Assembly (NCBI RefSeq): GCF_001649575.2
Contig: NC_051431.1
Span: 1,653,352-1,717,351, forward strand
Length of the DNA stretch: 64,000 nt
Direction: 5' to 3'
Source of the DNA: Kryptolebias marmoratus
Lineage: Eukaryota; Chordata; Actinopteri; Cyprinodontiformes; Rivulidae
A program made the position numbers and the translations under genes. Positions 27,986-40,390 of the stretch are shown here, piece after piece; the first letter of the stretch is position 1, and each line of letters starts with the position of its first letter. Under the pieces are notes generated by a model. That model saw only the letters and a program-made list of their open reading frames with translations, made no database searches and was not told the DNA's origin.

Positions 27986-28198
27986 CAGGGGTGTCCAATC
28001 CTGGTCCTCAGGGCCACCATTCTGCATGTTTTCCTTGTTTCTCTGCTCCAACACACCTGATTCAGAGGTTAAATCACCTCTTCATGTTCTGCAGAAGCCT
28101 GTTAATCACCCGTTGATTGAAATCAGGTGTGTTGGAGCAGAGGAACAAGGAAAACATGCAGGATGGTGGCCCTCCAGGACAAGGACTGGACACCCCTG
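27986..28198. mobile_element. Palindromic hAT-like miniature element (MITE)
   Basis: Begins CAGGGGTGTCCAATCCTGGT and ends with the near reverse complement (GGACTGGACACCCCTG). The two halves, for example CTCCAACACACCTGATT and ATCAGGTGTGTTGGAG, pair along almost the whole 213 bp. Flanks AACTAAAT and CTCTAAAT share the last six of eight bases, consistent with a decayed 8-bp target duplication typical of hAT elements. It carries no coding capacity, so it must have been moved by an enzyme in trans. Confidence 0.8.
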
Positions 28199-29799
28199 CT
28201 CTAAATCATCAGCGAACAGTTGGTACAGAGATACAAACAAGAGAAAGATTTTAGACTCATTTCTCCTATTTTTAAGACTCAGCTATGAAAATAAAACCAA
28301 CAGTAGCTGTAACTGGTTTGACCGAGCGCAACATGAGTATCTGTTATTCAACAAATGGCCCGTGGGCCAAATATGGCCTTTTTTAAAAATAATTTGGGCC
28401 TCACAAAGCTGCCAGAATCTCCTACTGATTTGTCTGAATAAAATGCTAAAAATATGCCAAATATATCTTACCTTGAGCATCGTAATAAGCTCGTAGAAGT
28501 CTGCCTCCGTCAAACAGACAAACTTGGTAAACCAAATCAACAGAGGAGGGTGGGGGTCAACATGCAGCCGTCTGATTGGCCCACACATCCAACCTCTTTC
28601 ACTGAAGACAGCAGCAAATCACCATTAGCTGAGCTCGCTACAAGAGTCAAGATGTGCTTTTCAAATTCAAACAGTTGGAAAATAAAAGTAGAATTTTGTC
28701 AATTTCAAAGCGAATGGACTGAAAAGTCGTTTTATTCTCTTTACCAACAGCAACGAGTTTTTAATGAAAGCACAGCTGACTGGTGAAAAAGGTGAAAGCA
28801 CAATATAAATCAATTCAGGCCTCGTTTTCTGCAAGTAAAATACAAATCAAACCATTGTATTGTCCTGCTGCCGTGTTAGCACGTTACTGCAGTCCGTGAA
28901 ATAGATTTAATTCTCCTTCTGTTTATTTCTGCATGAAAACTCCGACCTCCTGTGTGTCGATCGGGACCACAGTTAGAGGGAGCTGAGTGAGCAGCAGATG
29001 TAATATGGACAGAAATTACTCAAATACCAAATACTTGGCAGCACGGGGCAGAAAGTGTCCGATCTGCAGAACAATAGAGAGTTGTTCCAGTCTCCTTACC
29101 TCTCATAACGTCCACCAGCTTGTCATGAAAGAGTCATTATTAGTCTGCATGGAGCAGCGACAACGATGCAGCTTGATCTTTCATCTCTGCGTGGCGTTCA
29201 CTTTATTAGTGTTTCATGCTGCTTTGGATCCACTCCAGTGTTTAGGAGACTCCATCTGTCTCAACAGAGCTGCTGCAGGGTGATGGGTGTGATCCACGCT
29301 GATGTGGAACCGTTAGATAACAACGTCCCGAAAATAAAGATATTAAGCTTCGTTCCGAAGAGAATAATGTGGCTGCAGCTCCACAGAAACCGTTAGTCAC
29401 TGCTCATATTGTGTTAGTGGAAAAACAATTTCTGGATAAAAAAAAACACTTAATGGTTTTAGCAGCTTGCAGGGTCACAGATCTGGTCTCTTACGGCTGT
29501 CTGATATCATCCATCACAGTTCAGGGATGTTAATAGGCTGCAGTTAATGTGAAGCTTATGGAGACGGGATGACGTGGTCAGAGACTGGACCGAACAGGAA
29601 GAAGGAGACCACAACGACTGAACGGGGTCATTAATAATACGAGAACTTAAAGCAGTTTACTATTTATAGGGAGAGGCTAATGATTGACGGATAACTGGAA
29701 AACAAGCGGCTGGAGAACGTGAAGGACAAACTTTCCTTTGTTCTCGTCACATTGCATCATTTCTTCATGGCAGAGTTTTTAACTGAAATCATCTTATAA
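28199..29799. other. Intergenic; possible diverged repeat at 28345-28600
   Basis: GGCCCGTGGGCCAAATATGG at about 28358 resembles the 'grey-area' hAT-like repeats common in fish, and the stretch to about 28600 may be such a copy, but I could not find its ends. The remainder shows nothing. Confidence 0.3.
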
Positions 29800-30660
29800 T
29801 GAGAAGGAACACAGTTTTAGTTATGCACCATCTGATGTGATATCACAAGATGTGTTGGAGCTCAGAGTTCGTGCTGTGGAGGACTCTCAGCTACTCTCAG
29901 TCTGTAAAACTGGCTGACTTATGCCCCTTTTCCACGGGCCCTAAAGGTCCCGGCTCCACTCTACTCGGCTTGCTTTGTGTGTGTTTTCACCGGCATTTTT
30001 TCGCGGTTGGTCCCTGCTTTTTTGGTCCCTGCTTCGGAGTCGGGCCAGCCGGGCTGGCCCTGCTTCGTGGGCGGCACAAGCTTAGCTCCTGTTCACTCAT
30101 TGGTCGTGGGTGTGACCAGATGCAAGCATAAAGAGCGAAGGTAGGAATATAAACAACAGCGTTAGCTTACCCTGCAACGTTTCTGCCGTCTGTCCCCCAG
30201 CTGAAGGCCTGTAAAGCCTGAAATCTCCGGCGGATAACAGCTGTCCTACTCCGCGCAACAATCGCGGCATCCAGAGCGTTTCTTCCACTGCGCCTCTCTT
30301 CCTGAAGTCTCAGGAGAATCCCCATAAGTTTAAAAAACAGCAACAACACAGGGCCAACGTTGTCCATAGCGCTTCCGTTGTTTCCACAAATGGCGCCAAG
30401 TTTTGGTAGCACACCCCCCCAACACAAGGAGGCGTTCCTCTGCTACCGCCCAAACTGGCCGGTGGAAATGTGATGCATTTTTTTATAGAGCCGAGCCAAG
30501 CCGGCCGAGTAGAGCAGGACTTCTGTAGTAGAGCCAGTGGAAAAGGGGCATTACAGTGAAGCTTGTGTTTCTTGAGGTTAGTTAGCTGCGGAAGCCATCT
30601 TGAATCAAGTTGACTCCTAAAGTTAATCAGTTGTAGGTTTTTATCCAATGGTTTTATTAA
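29800..30660. repeat. Older interspersed repeat split by a transposon insertion
   Basis: The left part (GGACTCTCAGCTACTCTCAG, then CTGTAAAACTGGCTGACTTA) and the right part (from 30551: GAAGCCATCTTGAATC, AGTTGACTCC, AATCAGTTGTAGG) are the two halves of the same repeat seen intact at 62600-62900 and 60905-61080. They are separated by the 629-bp element at 29922-30550. Confidence 0.7.
29922..30550. mobile_element. PIF/Harbinger-like non-autonomous transposon
   Basis: Terminal inverted repeats TGCCCCTTTTCCAC and GTGGAAAAGGGGCA are perfect over 14 bp, with further partial pairing (CTCTACTCGGC inside both ends). A 3-bp duplication TTA lies at 29919-29921 and 30551-30553. A TWA 3-bp duplication is characteristic of PIF/Harbinger. 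The interior is relatively GC-rich (GGGCCAGCCGGGCTGGCCC palindrome near 30045) and has no transposase. It interrupts an older repeat, so it is the younger insertion. Confidence 0.85.
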
Positions 30661-31759
30661 AATCCTTCCTCCGGTTCAGGGCGTTTTACGAACACATCAG
30701 AGTAACGTTTTGTTCCGTTTCGCTGGTTTTTAGCTTCTGTTCTGCTTGTTTTAACTTTAACGATGAGTCGACACTCAGCGCTCACACTGCTGCAGGATTT
30801 TAGCAGAAATGCAGTTTCTCCAGCTGACATTTAAACTGCAGTTTCTGCTCGGAGCTCGCAGAGAGTTCACCCGTTTGAGTACAAACTAAAACTACAAGGT
30901 TAGGATTAGTTATTAAAGATACGTTAGATTTTAACAACTGCAGATAAGTCTATTTAAAACAACAGCCTATTTACAGTTAGTTAAAAAAATCTTCAGGTTT
31001 AGATATTAAAAGTGACGAGTTATTTGAATATCTTCAACAGACGTCTCACCATGAGCTCGGGTCCATCACAGCCGGTTTCTTTTCAGGGATGGAGAGTCTC
31101 GACCATCAGTCTGTAGGATGCTGCTGGTTGACCTCTTCTTCTGTGAACATGTGCTGGTTCCCAGAATGAAACACGTTCCTGCTTGGTTCTGTAACAGCGA
31201 GCAGCAAAATGGAGCCGACTGGTGGGAGGTCTCTGTAAAGGTCCTGGTTTGGCACTCCTTCCTGTCGTCTAATCTAATCTGTTTTGTTGAGTTTCAGTCA
31301 GTGACCATGTTTGACCCATACAGGAGAACACTTTCAGCTGCTGCCTTAAAGTACTTTATCTAGAGCACTCAGTTTCCCAGAAGTAAGTCATGATGTTCTC
31401 TGGGTGGTATTGTCTCCTGACAGTGGTTTTGTTGAGTGTGAAGCCAAGTTCATGATCTTGTTGGGTACACCACATTATATAGTCCATATAAAGGTATGAA
31501 TTAAGAGTGTCTCCTTGTAACAGCCCTATAGGACCTAAAACAAAGTCTGTTTCACTGTCAGCAGACAAGGTTTTAATGTTTTCTTGGTTAGTTATTACAG
31601 ATCAGGAAAACAGAAAACAATGTGTTAAAAAATAAACACTGGCTGATTAATGAGCTGGATGAACTGTGGGTAATAAAGAGTTAAAAATTAACAATAAGCA
31701 CACCGAATCCATGTTATCCTGTGGATTTAACTTCAGTTAGAAACTGGAAAGTGAAGCTT
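30661..31759. other. Intergenic, nothing recognised
   Basis: No gene or repeat signature recognised. Confidence 0.4.
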
Positions 31760-32129
31760 TTAGATTTGTTTCATGTCTGCTGCTGCAGCGACACCGCAGA
31801 AGAGAGGGACGTTCAGAGACGCGCAGAGTGAGGGAGACAGAGAGCGGAGCAGGAGTCCCTCAGCCTCCCTGAGTCTCAGTCCGAGTCTCAGTCTGAGTCC
31901 GAGTCTGAGGGATCTCAGCGCGCCGGGAGGATCCGCCGCGCGCCGCCGCCGCCTCTCCGCGCCGCGCGCCGCCGCCGCCTCTCCGCGCCGCGCGCCGCGC
32001 TCTGCGCCTTCACCGCCTTCAGCCGCGGCTTCCACCGGAGCTGGGATCACATTTACTCACTCTGGCTGCTGATTTCTGTGGATACGCGCTGATCTGGGAA
32101 CTAATCAAGAATTCAGGACACTGCTGAAG
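31760..32129 (+). promoter_or_regulatory. CpG-rich block with splice donor: likely first exon and promoter of an unidentified gene
   Basis: A strongly GC- and CpG-rich segment (densest 31905-32040, including a 26-bp GC-rich unit repeated twice from about 31939) stands in AT-rich surroundings. It ends CTGCTGAAG/GTGAGC at 32129/32130, an excellent donor. An open frame from ATG 31773 to 32072 is Ser/Arg/Ala-rich, of the kind GC-rich DNA opens by chance, and stops before the donor, so the exon is more likely 5' UTR. The coding exons are not visible downstream within the window, which would require a first intron of over 30 kb or exons I failed to recognise. Confidence 0.5.
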
Positions 32130-32172
32130 GTGAGCTGCGGTTTGAATGAACTCTGTTTTCCTGTTAGATAAA

Positions 32173-32270
<98 letters not shown>

Positions 32271-32271
32271 C
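32173..32271. repeat. (ATCT)n microsatellite
   Basis: About 24 perfect CTAT/ATCT units starting 43 bp after the donor at 32129. The purity suggests it is highly polymorphic. Confidence 0.97.
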
Positions 32272-34949
32272 TTCAGTGTGAACATCTTTAATTTATCAGT
32301 AACTTCCTCTAAGTTGCTTAAACAGTACAGAACTGTTGAAAAACGATCATTTCACTGTTAAGATCGGTGTTTCTGGTGTGGATTCAAAGTGCCACACAAA
32401 GTGAACCTGATAACCTTTCCGGTGTTAAGCTGTTGGTGTGGTTTTTCAACATAAAAGCAAAAGTCCTGAGCTCATTTCCTTCCCTTTTAGAAACCTCAGC
32501 CCCTGTCCTCGCAGCAGGCTGGTTGTTGGGTCTGTGAAGTGGCTGCAGAAGTCAGATTTCATCCTAAGTGGAGAACATGACTGTTTTGCAGCGTTACACC
32601 ACAGTCCCTGCAGCTCAGGTTATCCACTGCAGACCATGAATAAATCAGAAGAGGGGAGAAGGAAATGTGACGCCTCTCTTGCTGTCTTAGTGTTTGGTTT
32701 CTTCATGAGACAGTAATTATTGTGTGCTTGGCATGTTCCACTTAATGAACTTTCTGTGAAACGTGTTTACTGCTCACCTGCTGCTCTTATTCTGTTGGTA
32801 AAATGTATGAAAAGTTGGAGTTTTTGGTTTGAAAATTGCAGGACAAACATTTCAGAACAGACTGTCCCTTTCTGAGAACTTGATTCATTGATTTTTCTCC
32901 CCCTCCCTTCAGGGCAAAGGTGTGTTTTTGTTTGCTTGTTTTTCTGTCTGAAGGAGATGATGAACTTCACAGGCAGCAGGTTTGCAGACTGATCCCTTCA
33001 GCTGTTAAATCTAATTTAGTTTTAGTCTGAAACGTGTTTTTGGGCTCATAATGATGATTAATAGTGAAAACAGAGATGACAGCTGGTGTTGGTCTCAGTC
33101 TGGTGAGGTTACAGCTTTCTTACAAAACTCTGGCCTCAAATATTGGCAGCTTTAAGTGAACTTTGTGTTTCTGACCTCTAAACTGCATCCATTTTTGTTT
33201 TTTTCTGCATATGTTGTGTGTTTACTTGCCATGAGGAGTGTGGATGGAAATTAGCCAGTGGTTAAATCTGGTGCAAACATCTTTTAAGCTTAAAACTATT
33301 ATTAAGGCAAAGCACCCTAACTTCCATTTTGTTGGTTTTCTGGCATTTCTGTCCATTTATACATCCTGTAGCTTTAAAAAAAACAAATTTTACATCAAAA
33401 TGTGGCTCCATTGAGAACAGTGCGCTGAAACGTTTGTAGCGGAGTGTCGTACAACTTAAATAAAATAAGTGAAAAAGTGAGAAACTCCTGCATTGACTGG
33501 ATTTTGACAAACCAGCCCTGTAACGTTTAAACGGGTCACAGAAAGTTGGACTTTACGGGTCTGAACGGGCGTTTGGATCTTTGTTTTTTACAGTTTTACA
33601 CAATCTCAGTGTAAGTTTTATATTTTTATGTTTTTGTTTTGATGTCAGACTAACTTTTATAAAATTTAGTTTCCTCACGCCTAAGACTTCAGTTATATTT
33701 TAGCTCAAAATATTCTCTTCAGAACGGGACGTGAAGGATCTTTTCAACTGTTGATATCTGTAGAAACATAAAAATCCAAATAAATTTAAAGATCCAACTC
33801 TTAGTTTTTGCACAGCGACTGTTTGAGGCTCAATCTTGAGGCTGTTTCTGTCCGTCTCTCTGCGGTCAGGGAGTGACAGACAGGTGTGTGGTTACCATGG
33901 TGATCACGACATTTCTTTTGATTTTGCTTCTCTTTGCACTTCTCCTACGGCTCAGTCATCCAAATGTTGGTATTTTTAGCTTAGATTGATGGATTTTTTT
34001 TGCCAGCAGCTGTGTTTGCACCTTTCAACATTCCTTCAGGAATTTTCTCATTTCCATCCAATAATACTTCACTTTTTTCCCCCACTCTGGTAAACTGGAG
34101 TCTTATTTGTAGAATGAATGATGAAGTTTAATCAAATCTGTGTTCACAGACTTCTTCAACTGTCATGTTATCATGATGGTTATTGTTGCTTCTGAAAGAT
34201 AATTTTATTTTTTACTGTTTTATCGGCCCCATATAAATACAGATGACATCCTTTCAGCTGCCATCTCACAGCAGGTACTGCACATATCAGATCTAAACAA
34301 CCTTAAAAGGCATTTGTTGCTTTTTCAAACTCATAAGAGAACATTTTCACATCCCATCGTTTACAGGAGCAGGGGAGGAGGCAGCTGTTCCAAGCATGGG
34401 ACGCGTTATCAAGACGTTTGTTTTTATTTTCTTTCTGGTTGTGTTTAGGTGATAAAACCCACACCATATTGTAAAAACACTTTTGTTACTTTGCTCTACA
34501 TGGATAGGGTTGGGCTGCTTCAGATCGTCTCCTCCTGGGGTCGTTCTGTCAGGAGTTTGCATGCTCTCCGTGTGCATGTGTGGCTTTCCTCCTACAGTTA
34601 CTAGGATAGTTTAACTGCTGACTCTAAACTGGCTCTGGGTGTGAGCGGGAACAGTCTGACTCGTCGTGAAAAACGGTTTTCAGCCTTTTCATTGCAACCT
34701 TGAAGCACAAACTACAGGCCTGAGCGACCTCAGTGTGCATTAAAAATGCGTTTGGTAGTCTGAACACAATCTGTCCCGAGCCGAGTTGTAAGACGTCCTC
34801 ACACACGCAGCAGAGACGAGGTCTCACAGTGAGAAAAGCTGACTGAAAATAATTAAACCACAATCCTTGGGAATATTATAAAGATGCAGCTGTATTTGTA
34901 TGTCTGGATTTTTTTTTACTAAAGGTTTTAATTAATAGTTTGAGTCTTT
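32272..34949. other. Non-coding, nothing recognised
   Basis: AT-rich sequence, probably intronic if the 31.8-kb exon is real. No feature could be supported. Confidence 0.35.
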
Positions 34950-35290
34950 GTTCAGTTATCTTTGTCTTTGTTTCCTGTCACTATTCACTCCTCCTCAGTC
35001 ACTCTCTCACCTGCCTGCCATGCCCATCTACACCATTTCACCTGTGCCCACTTTCCCAATTACCTCCCGTGTTTAAAAACCGGGTCGTCTCCTCCACTCT
35101 TAGCTGAATCGTTGTTTTTCTGTTCCCGGTTTCTCACTCTGTTTGTTTTATACCCGTTTTTGTTCTACCTTTGCTGCCATGTCACCTTTTTGTTTTGTTT
35201 ATTTTCTTTATTTAAATAAATTAGTTTATTTAAAATGAGTCTGCGCTCTGGGTGTGCCTTCGTCTCCACCACTCTTGACATAATCAGAAT
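34950..35290 (+). mobile_element. Possible solo LTR
   Basis: The order of signals resembles a retrovirus-like LTR: C/T-rich U3-like sequence, TTTAAAAA at about 35071, AATAAA at 35215-35220, then TGAGTCTGCGCTCTGGG, a phrase I recall from the R-U5 ends of fish Ty3-like LTRs. No internal genes, second LTR or target duplication was found. Confidence 0.3.
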
Positions 35291-36558
35291 CCTCTATAAA
35301 AATCTAAGTTTTGTTGGGATTTTATTAATCATAGTGGATTACAGGACTTTGTTTGGGAGAGTTTCTCTGATTTTATTATTGTTTTTGGACCTGCTGGGGT
35401 CACTGAAAGCTATGTGTTGTATCAACAGTTTGAGCAGCGTAATGTTGCATTTTTATCACCTAATTAAACACAGAGCTGATGTCATGTTCACAAAAAAAAT
35501 CATTTTTTTGGCTGAATTAAAGTCTTTCTTTTATATAGTGTCTGTTGGTCAGTTAAGCTTATCAAGGACTACAAAATGTGACTCAAATGGCTCTGAACTG
35601 TGTTTATGCCTGATGTGGCTGTGTGTGTTACTGACATCCAGCCATAAAACACTTCTGGTTTCACAGTTTACCACCGAGCGTGAGCCGAGATGTCGGAGCT
35701 GACCACCTGCGGTCAAATCACCAGAAACACGTTTTTTAACAGCGGGTCTGAACCAAACCTATAGGTGGTACCCTGCCTTTCCCCTGAGAACAGCTGGAGA
35801 TATTCATCATCTCCCCGTGACGCTCCACAGAACCAAGCATGTCTGGGAAATAAATGGAGGTAGAAAAATGGGAAATCACAGTTAAGAACTGAAATCCATT
35901 TGTATCTTTTGTTGGAAAGCCGTGTTTCCGTGTTCTTTCCTGTTGGTTCACCACTACTAAAGGATGCATAGTTCAAAAACAAATTCAGACTTTTCTGCAT
36001 GAAGAAAATGACCCATGGTGTAATTTTTGGAGGAAAGTCGCATAAATGAAAAAGAGTACATTAATTAACACTTCAACCTTCAACAAAAGGAAGTAAAACT
36101 GGGGAAACTTTGTCTTAAATCATGATCTAATGAATCCACTTACTCTCCAGAATATTTACTCTTTACAGCAGTTATAATTTAATTGATATAACTTTTATTT
36201 TATCTGCTTTGTACTTTTTTATCTTTCCTCTTTCGGTTTCAGATTTTTAACTTTGAAGTCAATCCCCAGGCTCAATCTCTGCAGAACCTAAATAATGTAA
36301 AACCACTAAAGTGAAACTAAAGTTTAACTAAGCCCCTTTTCCTGCATCATGCATCATTTATATCACAGCCAGTAAGCAGCCCTGTCCTGGGTTTTGAACC
36401 TCCTCCTCCTCCTCTTCCTCCGCCTCTCGTATTGAACCATCTCTGACCTCGCTGGAAAGATAAGCGATGCAGTTTTAGATCCAACCTTGAAGGCAAATGG
36501 ATGGCTGTGGTTAGAGCTTCAGCTTTACCTTTCAGTTCTTTCTCTCGCTGGCTCAACC
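35291..36558. other. Non-coding, nothing recognised
   Basis: No feature could be supported here. Confidence 0.35.

Positions 36559-36608
<50 letters not shown>
36559..36608. repeat. (CA)n microsatellite
   Basis: About 25 CA units, uninterrupted. Confidence 0.97.
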
Positions 36609-36609
<1 letters not shown>

Positions 36610-37894
36610 CATTTCTCTTAGAGGTCAAACAGTCATGCGGCTTGTGGTCGATCTGATTAATCAGCGCTGAAAGAACGTGTAATTTACTGCTGGAGCAGAA
36701 GACTTTACACTGATTCTTTACAGAAAGTTAAGGGTTTTTTGCCTCTGAATGAAGTATTTTTAGCTGCAATCGGAAATGATGCAGCTTTTACAAGATGCTT
36801 TACAGCTGACAGGAAATAAAAATCTCCAGGATATCAGAAAGCCTGGTTAACATACTTAACATTTAGTGACGATGAAGCCTGCAGTTTTCCACGCAGGGTC
36901 TTGGGGAGCTGGTTCCAGAGCCAGACCGCCAGTCTATCAGAGGTGACAGTCAGCAGCCTATTTTTATTCACCTCCAACCACTTAACAGGAAAGTGGCCGA
37001 CTTTTATTTCTGAAGCATTTTAAAAGATTGTTTCTGAATTGCTTTCCCACTGAATAACCTTCTGACTACCGTCTCTATAAAAAGTCATTCCAATATAGGA
37101 AAAAACAACTTGTTTGCTTTGAGGATGGACTATAAAGACTGTGGGTTCTTGACATCCAGGATCACCATCATCATTCATGTTGTTTACTCTTGTTAAACAT
37201 GCCTGCGTCTTAAAAAAAATGGCTGCTAAAATTGATCCAAGATTAGAAATCAATAAGAGCACAGGGATCGTTGGACAGAGCAGAGTTTTAAAAGCAGAAC
37301 AGAAATGAAAGCAGGAGTGGAGATGACGGACGCAGAAGCAGGACAGGAGAATAACAAACAGCGACAGAGACGGGTGGATGTGAAAGAGATAGTGCTGAAG
37401 GTTTAATTGCTCTCCAGAGGAGTTCTGATAAGCAGCACTTAGGAGTCTGTGTGGTCAAATAATCACTGTGGTTAGTGGCTGTTTTAGAGAAAACGACTCT
37501 AACAGCTACCCTGACCGAGGGATTGACGCCCACTGCACTAAATCATCATCATTTACTGAAGAATAACTCTGCCCTGACAACTTTTGTGTTTTTTTTTTCT
37601 ACTTTCGTGTAATAAGATTAAGATTTTCAGTGTTTATTGCTTGGTTCAGATTTGTCAGGGTAAAAAAATATAACAGTTAAGCCAAATTTAATGTTGACGG
37701 AAAATAGAAACAGGATCATTTGAGTGAGATGACCCAAAGTTTGGGTCAGGACCCCGCTGTGGGGTGTGAAACACCAAGAGATGATTCCTTTCTGCATATT
37801 TTAGCCTTTATTAACAGTAGTTGGCGCCATAAGTCCCTGCTGATGTTATTTTAAAGGGCTGAAAGGTTTGAGAACTGCAGCTTTAGAGGTAAAA

Positions 37895-38560
37895 TACAAT
37901 CTGTCAGGTTTGGAGTATATGTCTGACTGAGGCACCGGATTTAATTCCCAGCAAGAATCTGGTTCCAGGACCTAGAATAAGCAGAACAGTTACAGTTTAA
38001 AGCAATTTCTCACCTACAGGAAGCAGAAAACCTTCCAAAATAAGCCTGAACACATCAAAATGTTAGTAAGTAAAAAGTAAGTACATCATAAAAACATCAT
38101 TACAATCATAACATTAGAATCATCACACAGAATCCTAAAAATCATCGAGCAGATACGCCTGATAATCAGAAGGAGATGGTCAATATGTAATAAGATATTT
38201 TGTTCAGAGCAGCTTTTCACCTGAATTTTTTTGCAGACTAATAATCAAAGGCAGCTCTAAACAGGTGAGTTTTCAGCCTTGATTTAAAGGAATTTAGTGT
38301 TTCGGGAATTTGTTCCAGATTGATGATGCAGAGAAACTGAAAGCTGATTCTCCATGTTTGGTTCTGGTTCTGGAGATACAAAGTAGACCAGAACCAGAAG
38401 ACCTGAGTGTTCTGGAGGGTTGATACGACGATAATAAGTCTTTAATCCGTTCAGTGATTTATAAACTAATAGAAGTATTTTAAAGTCTATTCTCTGCGCT
38501 ACAGGGAGTCAGTGTAGGGACTTTAAAACCAGGGTGATGTGCTCTATTTGTTCTAGTATA
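37895..38560. repeat. Common fish interspersed repeat of unknown class
   Basis: Contains GATTTAAAGGAATTTAGTG, TGTTCCAGATTGATGATG, TCTCCATGTTTGGTTCTGG, AAACTAATAGAAGTATTTTA and GGGAGTCAGTGTAGGGAC, phrases I recognise from an abundant fish repeat. A shorter related piece (GAGCTGGTTCCAGAGCCAGA) lies at about 36905. No coding sequence is preserved, and I cannot assign the class with confidence. Confidence 0.5.
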
Positions 38561-38787
38561 GAAATATGCTGGTATAGCTGCAGAGTTTAGACAATATATG
38601 ATAAAAAAAGCTTATCTCCTGTTGCTGTAATGATAACTCTCATTCTTGTGGAAGTGAGAAACGTCAGCCTCAGCGCTCAACAGCCTGTCTAATTGGATAA
38701 TTGGTGTAGAGACGACAAGTGTCACAGTTCTGCTTCCTGGTTGGAGGGATGACTCACAGAGAGGTGAGAGTGGTTTGAGTCACACCT

Positions 38788-38815
38788 ACACACACACACA
38801 CACACACACACACAC
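38788..38815. repeat. (CA)n microsatellite
   Basis: About 14 CA units. Confidence 0.95.
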
Positions 38816-39738
38816 TGGGAGCCGTCCAGAACCAAGAGCAGCGACATGTTTAATTAGAAGTCTCCGAGCAGAGTGCTGTTTTTGTTCCTGTGTGCTTTAC
38901 TGCGAATGACTGCTTTTGTTTTCCCACAGTCGATGGCTGATTTGCATCAGGAACATCGTCTCCTGCCAACGCAATGCTTTGTTGGTCGCCATGGTGATGC
39001 TGAAAATCCGTTACTTCCTAGTACACCAGAAGACCCAGTTTTACCAAGAATTTTGCAGTTTCATAAAAAACAACAACTTGCCGTGGTGTTTGTGAGCTGT
39101 TAAGTGTTTAATATTTAATTGGCCTCGCATCAGAGACATCTTCCTGCTGCATCATTTCATCTCAACACCACAGATTCAGAAACAGTTTCATTCTCATTAC
39201 CAGGCAGAGGACGAGAGGTCACGATCACTTGAACTGGCAACATCGGATCATTAGATTTTTATTTTACCGTTTGATTTCCGTTTGGGCTGCATGGTGGATC
39301 AGTTGGTTAGCATTTCTGCCTGGCAGTGAAAAGGTCAGGAGTTTAATTGTGATCAGTATTTATTCATAATAATGGGAGTAACGAGACTGAAACCTCACAA
39401 GATTTACTGCATAGCTGAAAACTGTCTCACAAACCAAAACTTTGTCTGGTGAAGATGTCTCCACGATGCTGACGTTAATCTCAGAATTCTCTTCCATACG
39501 TTTCTCACCTGGATGGAAACATATAAATTTATTTTCAAATGGGGAAAAAGATTCAAAAATGATCACATACAAGAGAAATTAAACCAGAGTTTATGTAGAT
39601 GTTCTGAAATGAACCTGTTTGATTTTTGTAAGGTGGTCTAAGTCGACTTTTCTTGTGAACTGGTGGTGTCTAAATAAACTGAGTTAAACTGAATTTAAAT
39701 AATTGACCTTGAACCCAACTGCTGGAAGAAGCATATTT
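38816..39738. other. Non-coding; one weak exon-like stretch
   Basis: 38931-39088 is open between a TTTTCCCACAG acceptor and a GTGAGC donor, but has no recognisable similarity (see findings). Otherwise nothing seen. Confidence 0.3.
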
Positions 39739-40390
39739 CAATCCCTCCAGGATTTCGCGGCGGATTTTCCTATTTTTACTAAAATCAATAAAAAACCATA
39801 ACTTTTAATATATAAACCAAAAATCCTTCCTAGTTTTGTCAGATAATCCCAACAAACATTGACATTCTCAAAAGGTGCTCTATTTGAGAACTTTGATAGC
39901 TTCTAAACTGACATTCATGAGCATTTCTGGATTGTCCCTGGTCTGCAGCTCTCCTCACATGTTTTGCAGACACAAAGTGTTTGTCGATGCGTTTATGTTC
40001 CATGATTACACTGCAGGACGTGCAAAACAGCTGCAGCTGGGGAGGAAACTGGTTTGCTGAAATCTTTGTGGGCAAATGTGAAGCATTAGCGCACATTTTG
40101 GCTTCGGTCGCTGCTCCTGCACGCTCCCGGCATTCTGATGTTAACAGGAAGTGACGTCACGTGTCTTCTTCATGAGTTATTTGGGGTTATTTTGTATTCC
40201 ACGCTACACAAACCCACAAAGAAGAGACTAGACCGCAGAAACGGTGGAAAATCACTTCAGAAACAATAAATATTGGGTTAAAGTTGCGGGAAAGTTGCGG
40301 TGTTTTGGACAAAGTTGAAAAAAAATGCGATTTCGTGGGGTTTGCTTGATTTTGCGTTAATAGTTGCGATCGCAACATCGCGAAAATATG
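39739..40390 (-). mobile_element. hAT-like element remnant with BED-type zinc finger frame
   Basis: Starts CAATCCCTCCAGGATTTCGC and ends with a GC-dinucleotide-rich tail (GTTGCGATCGCAACATCGCG) that I recall from fish hAT-like repeats. On the minus strand 39839-40096 is open and reads LFCTSCSVIMEHKRIDKHFV then SAKHVRRA. The Cys-x2-Cys ... His ... His spacing is like the BED/CGBP1-type zinc finger at the start of hAT transposases. No catalytic domain is present. Confidence 0.5.

Noticed and set aside
30097..30648. Overlapping minus-strand frames of 63-112 codons
   Set aside because: They lie inside the non-coding Harbinger-like element and its flanks and resemble no transposase.
31773..32072. 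99-codon Ser/Arg/Ala-rich protein
   Set aside because: The composition follows from the GC-rich, internally repeated DNA, and the frame stops before the splice donor. More likely 5' UTR.
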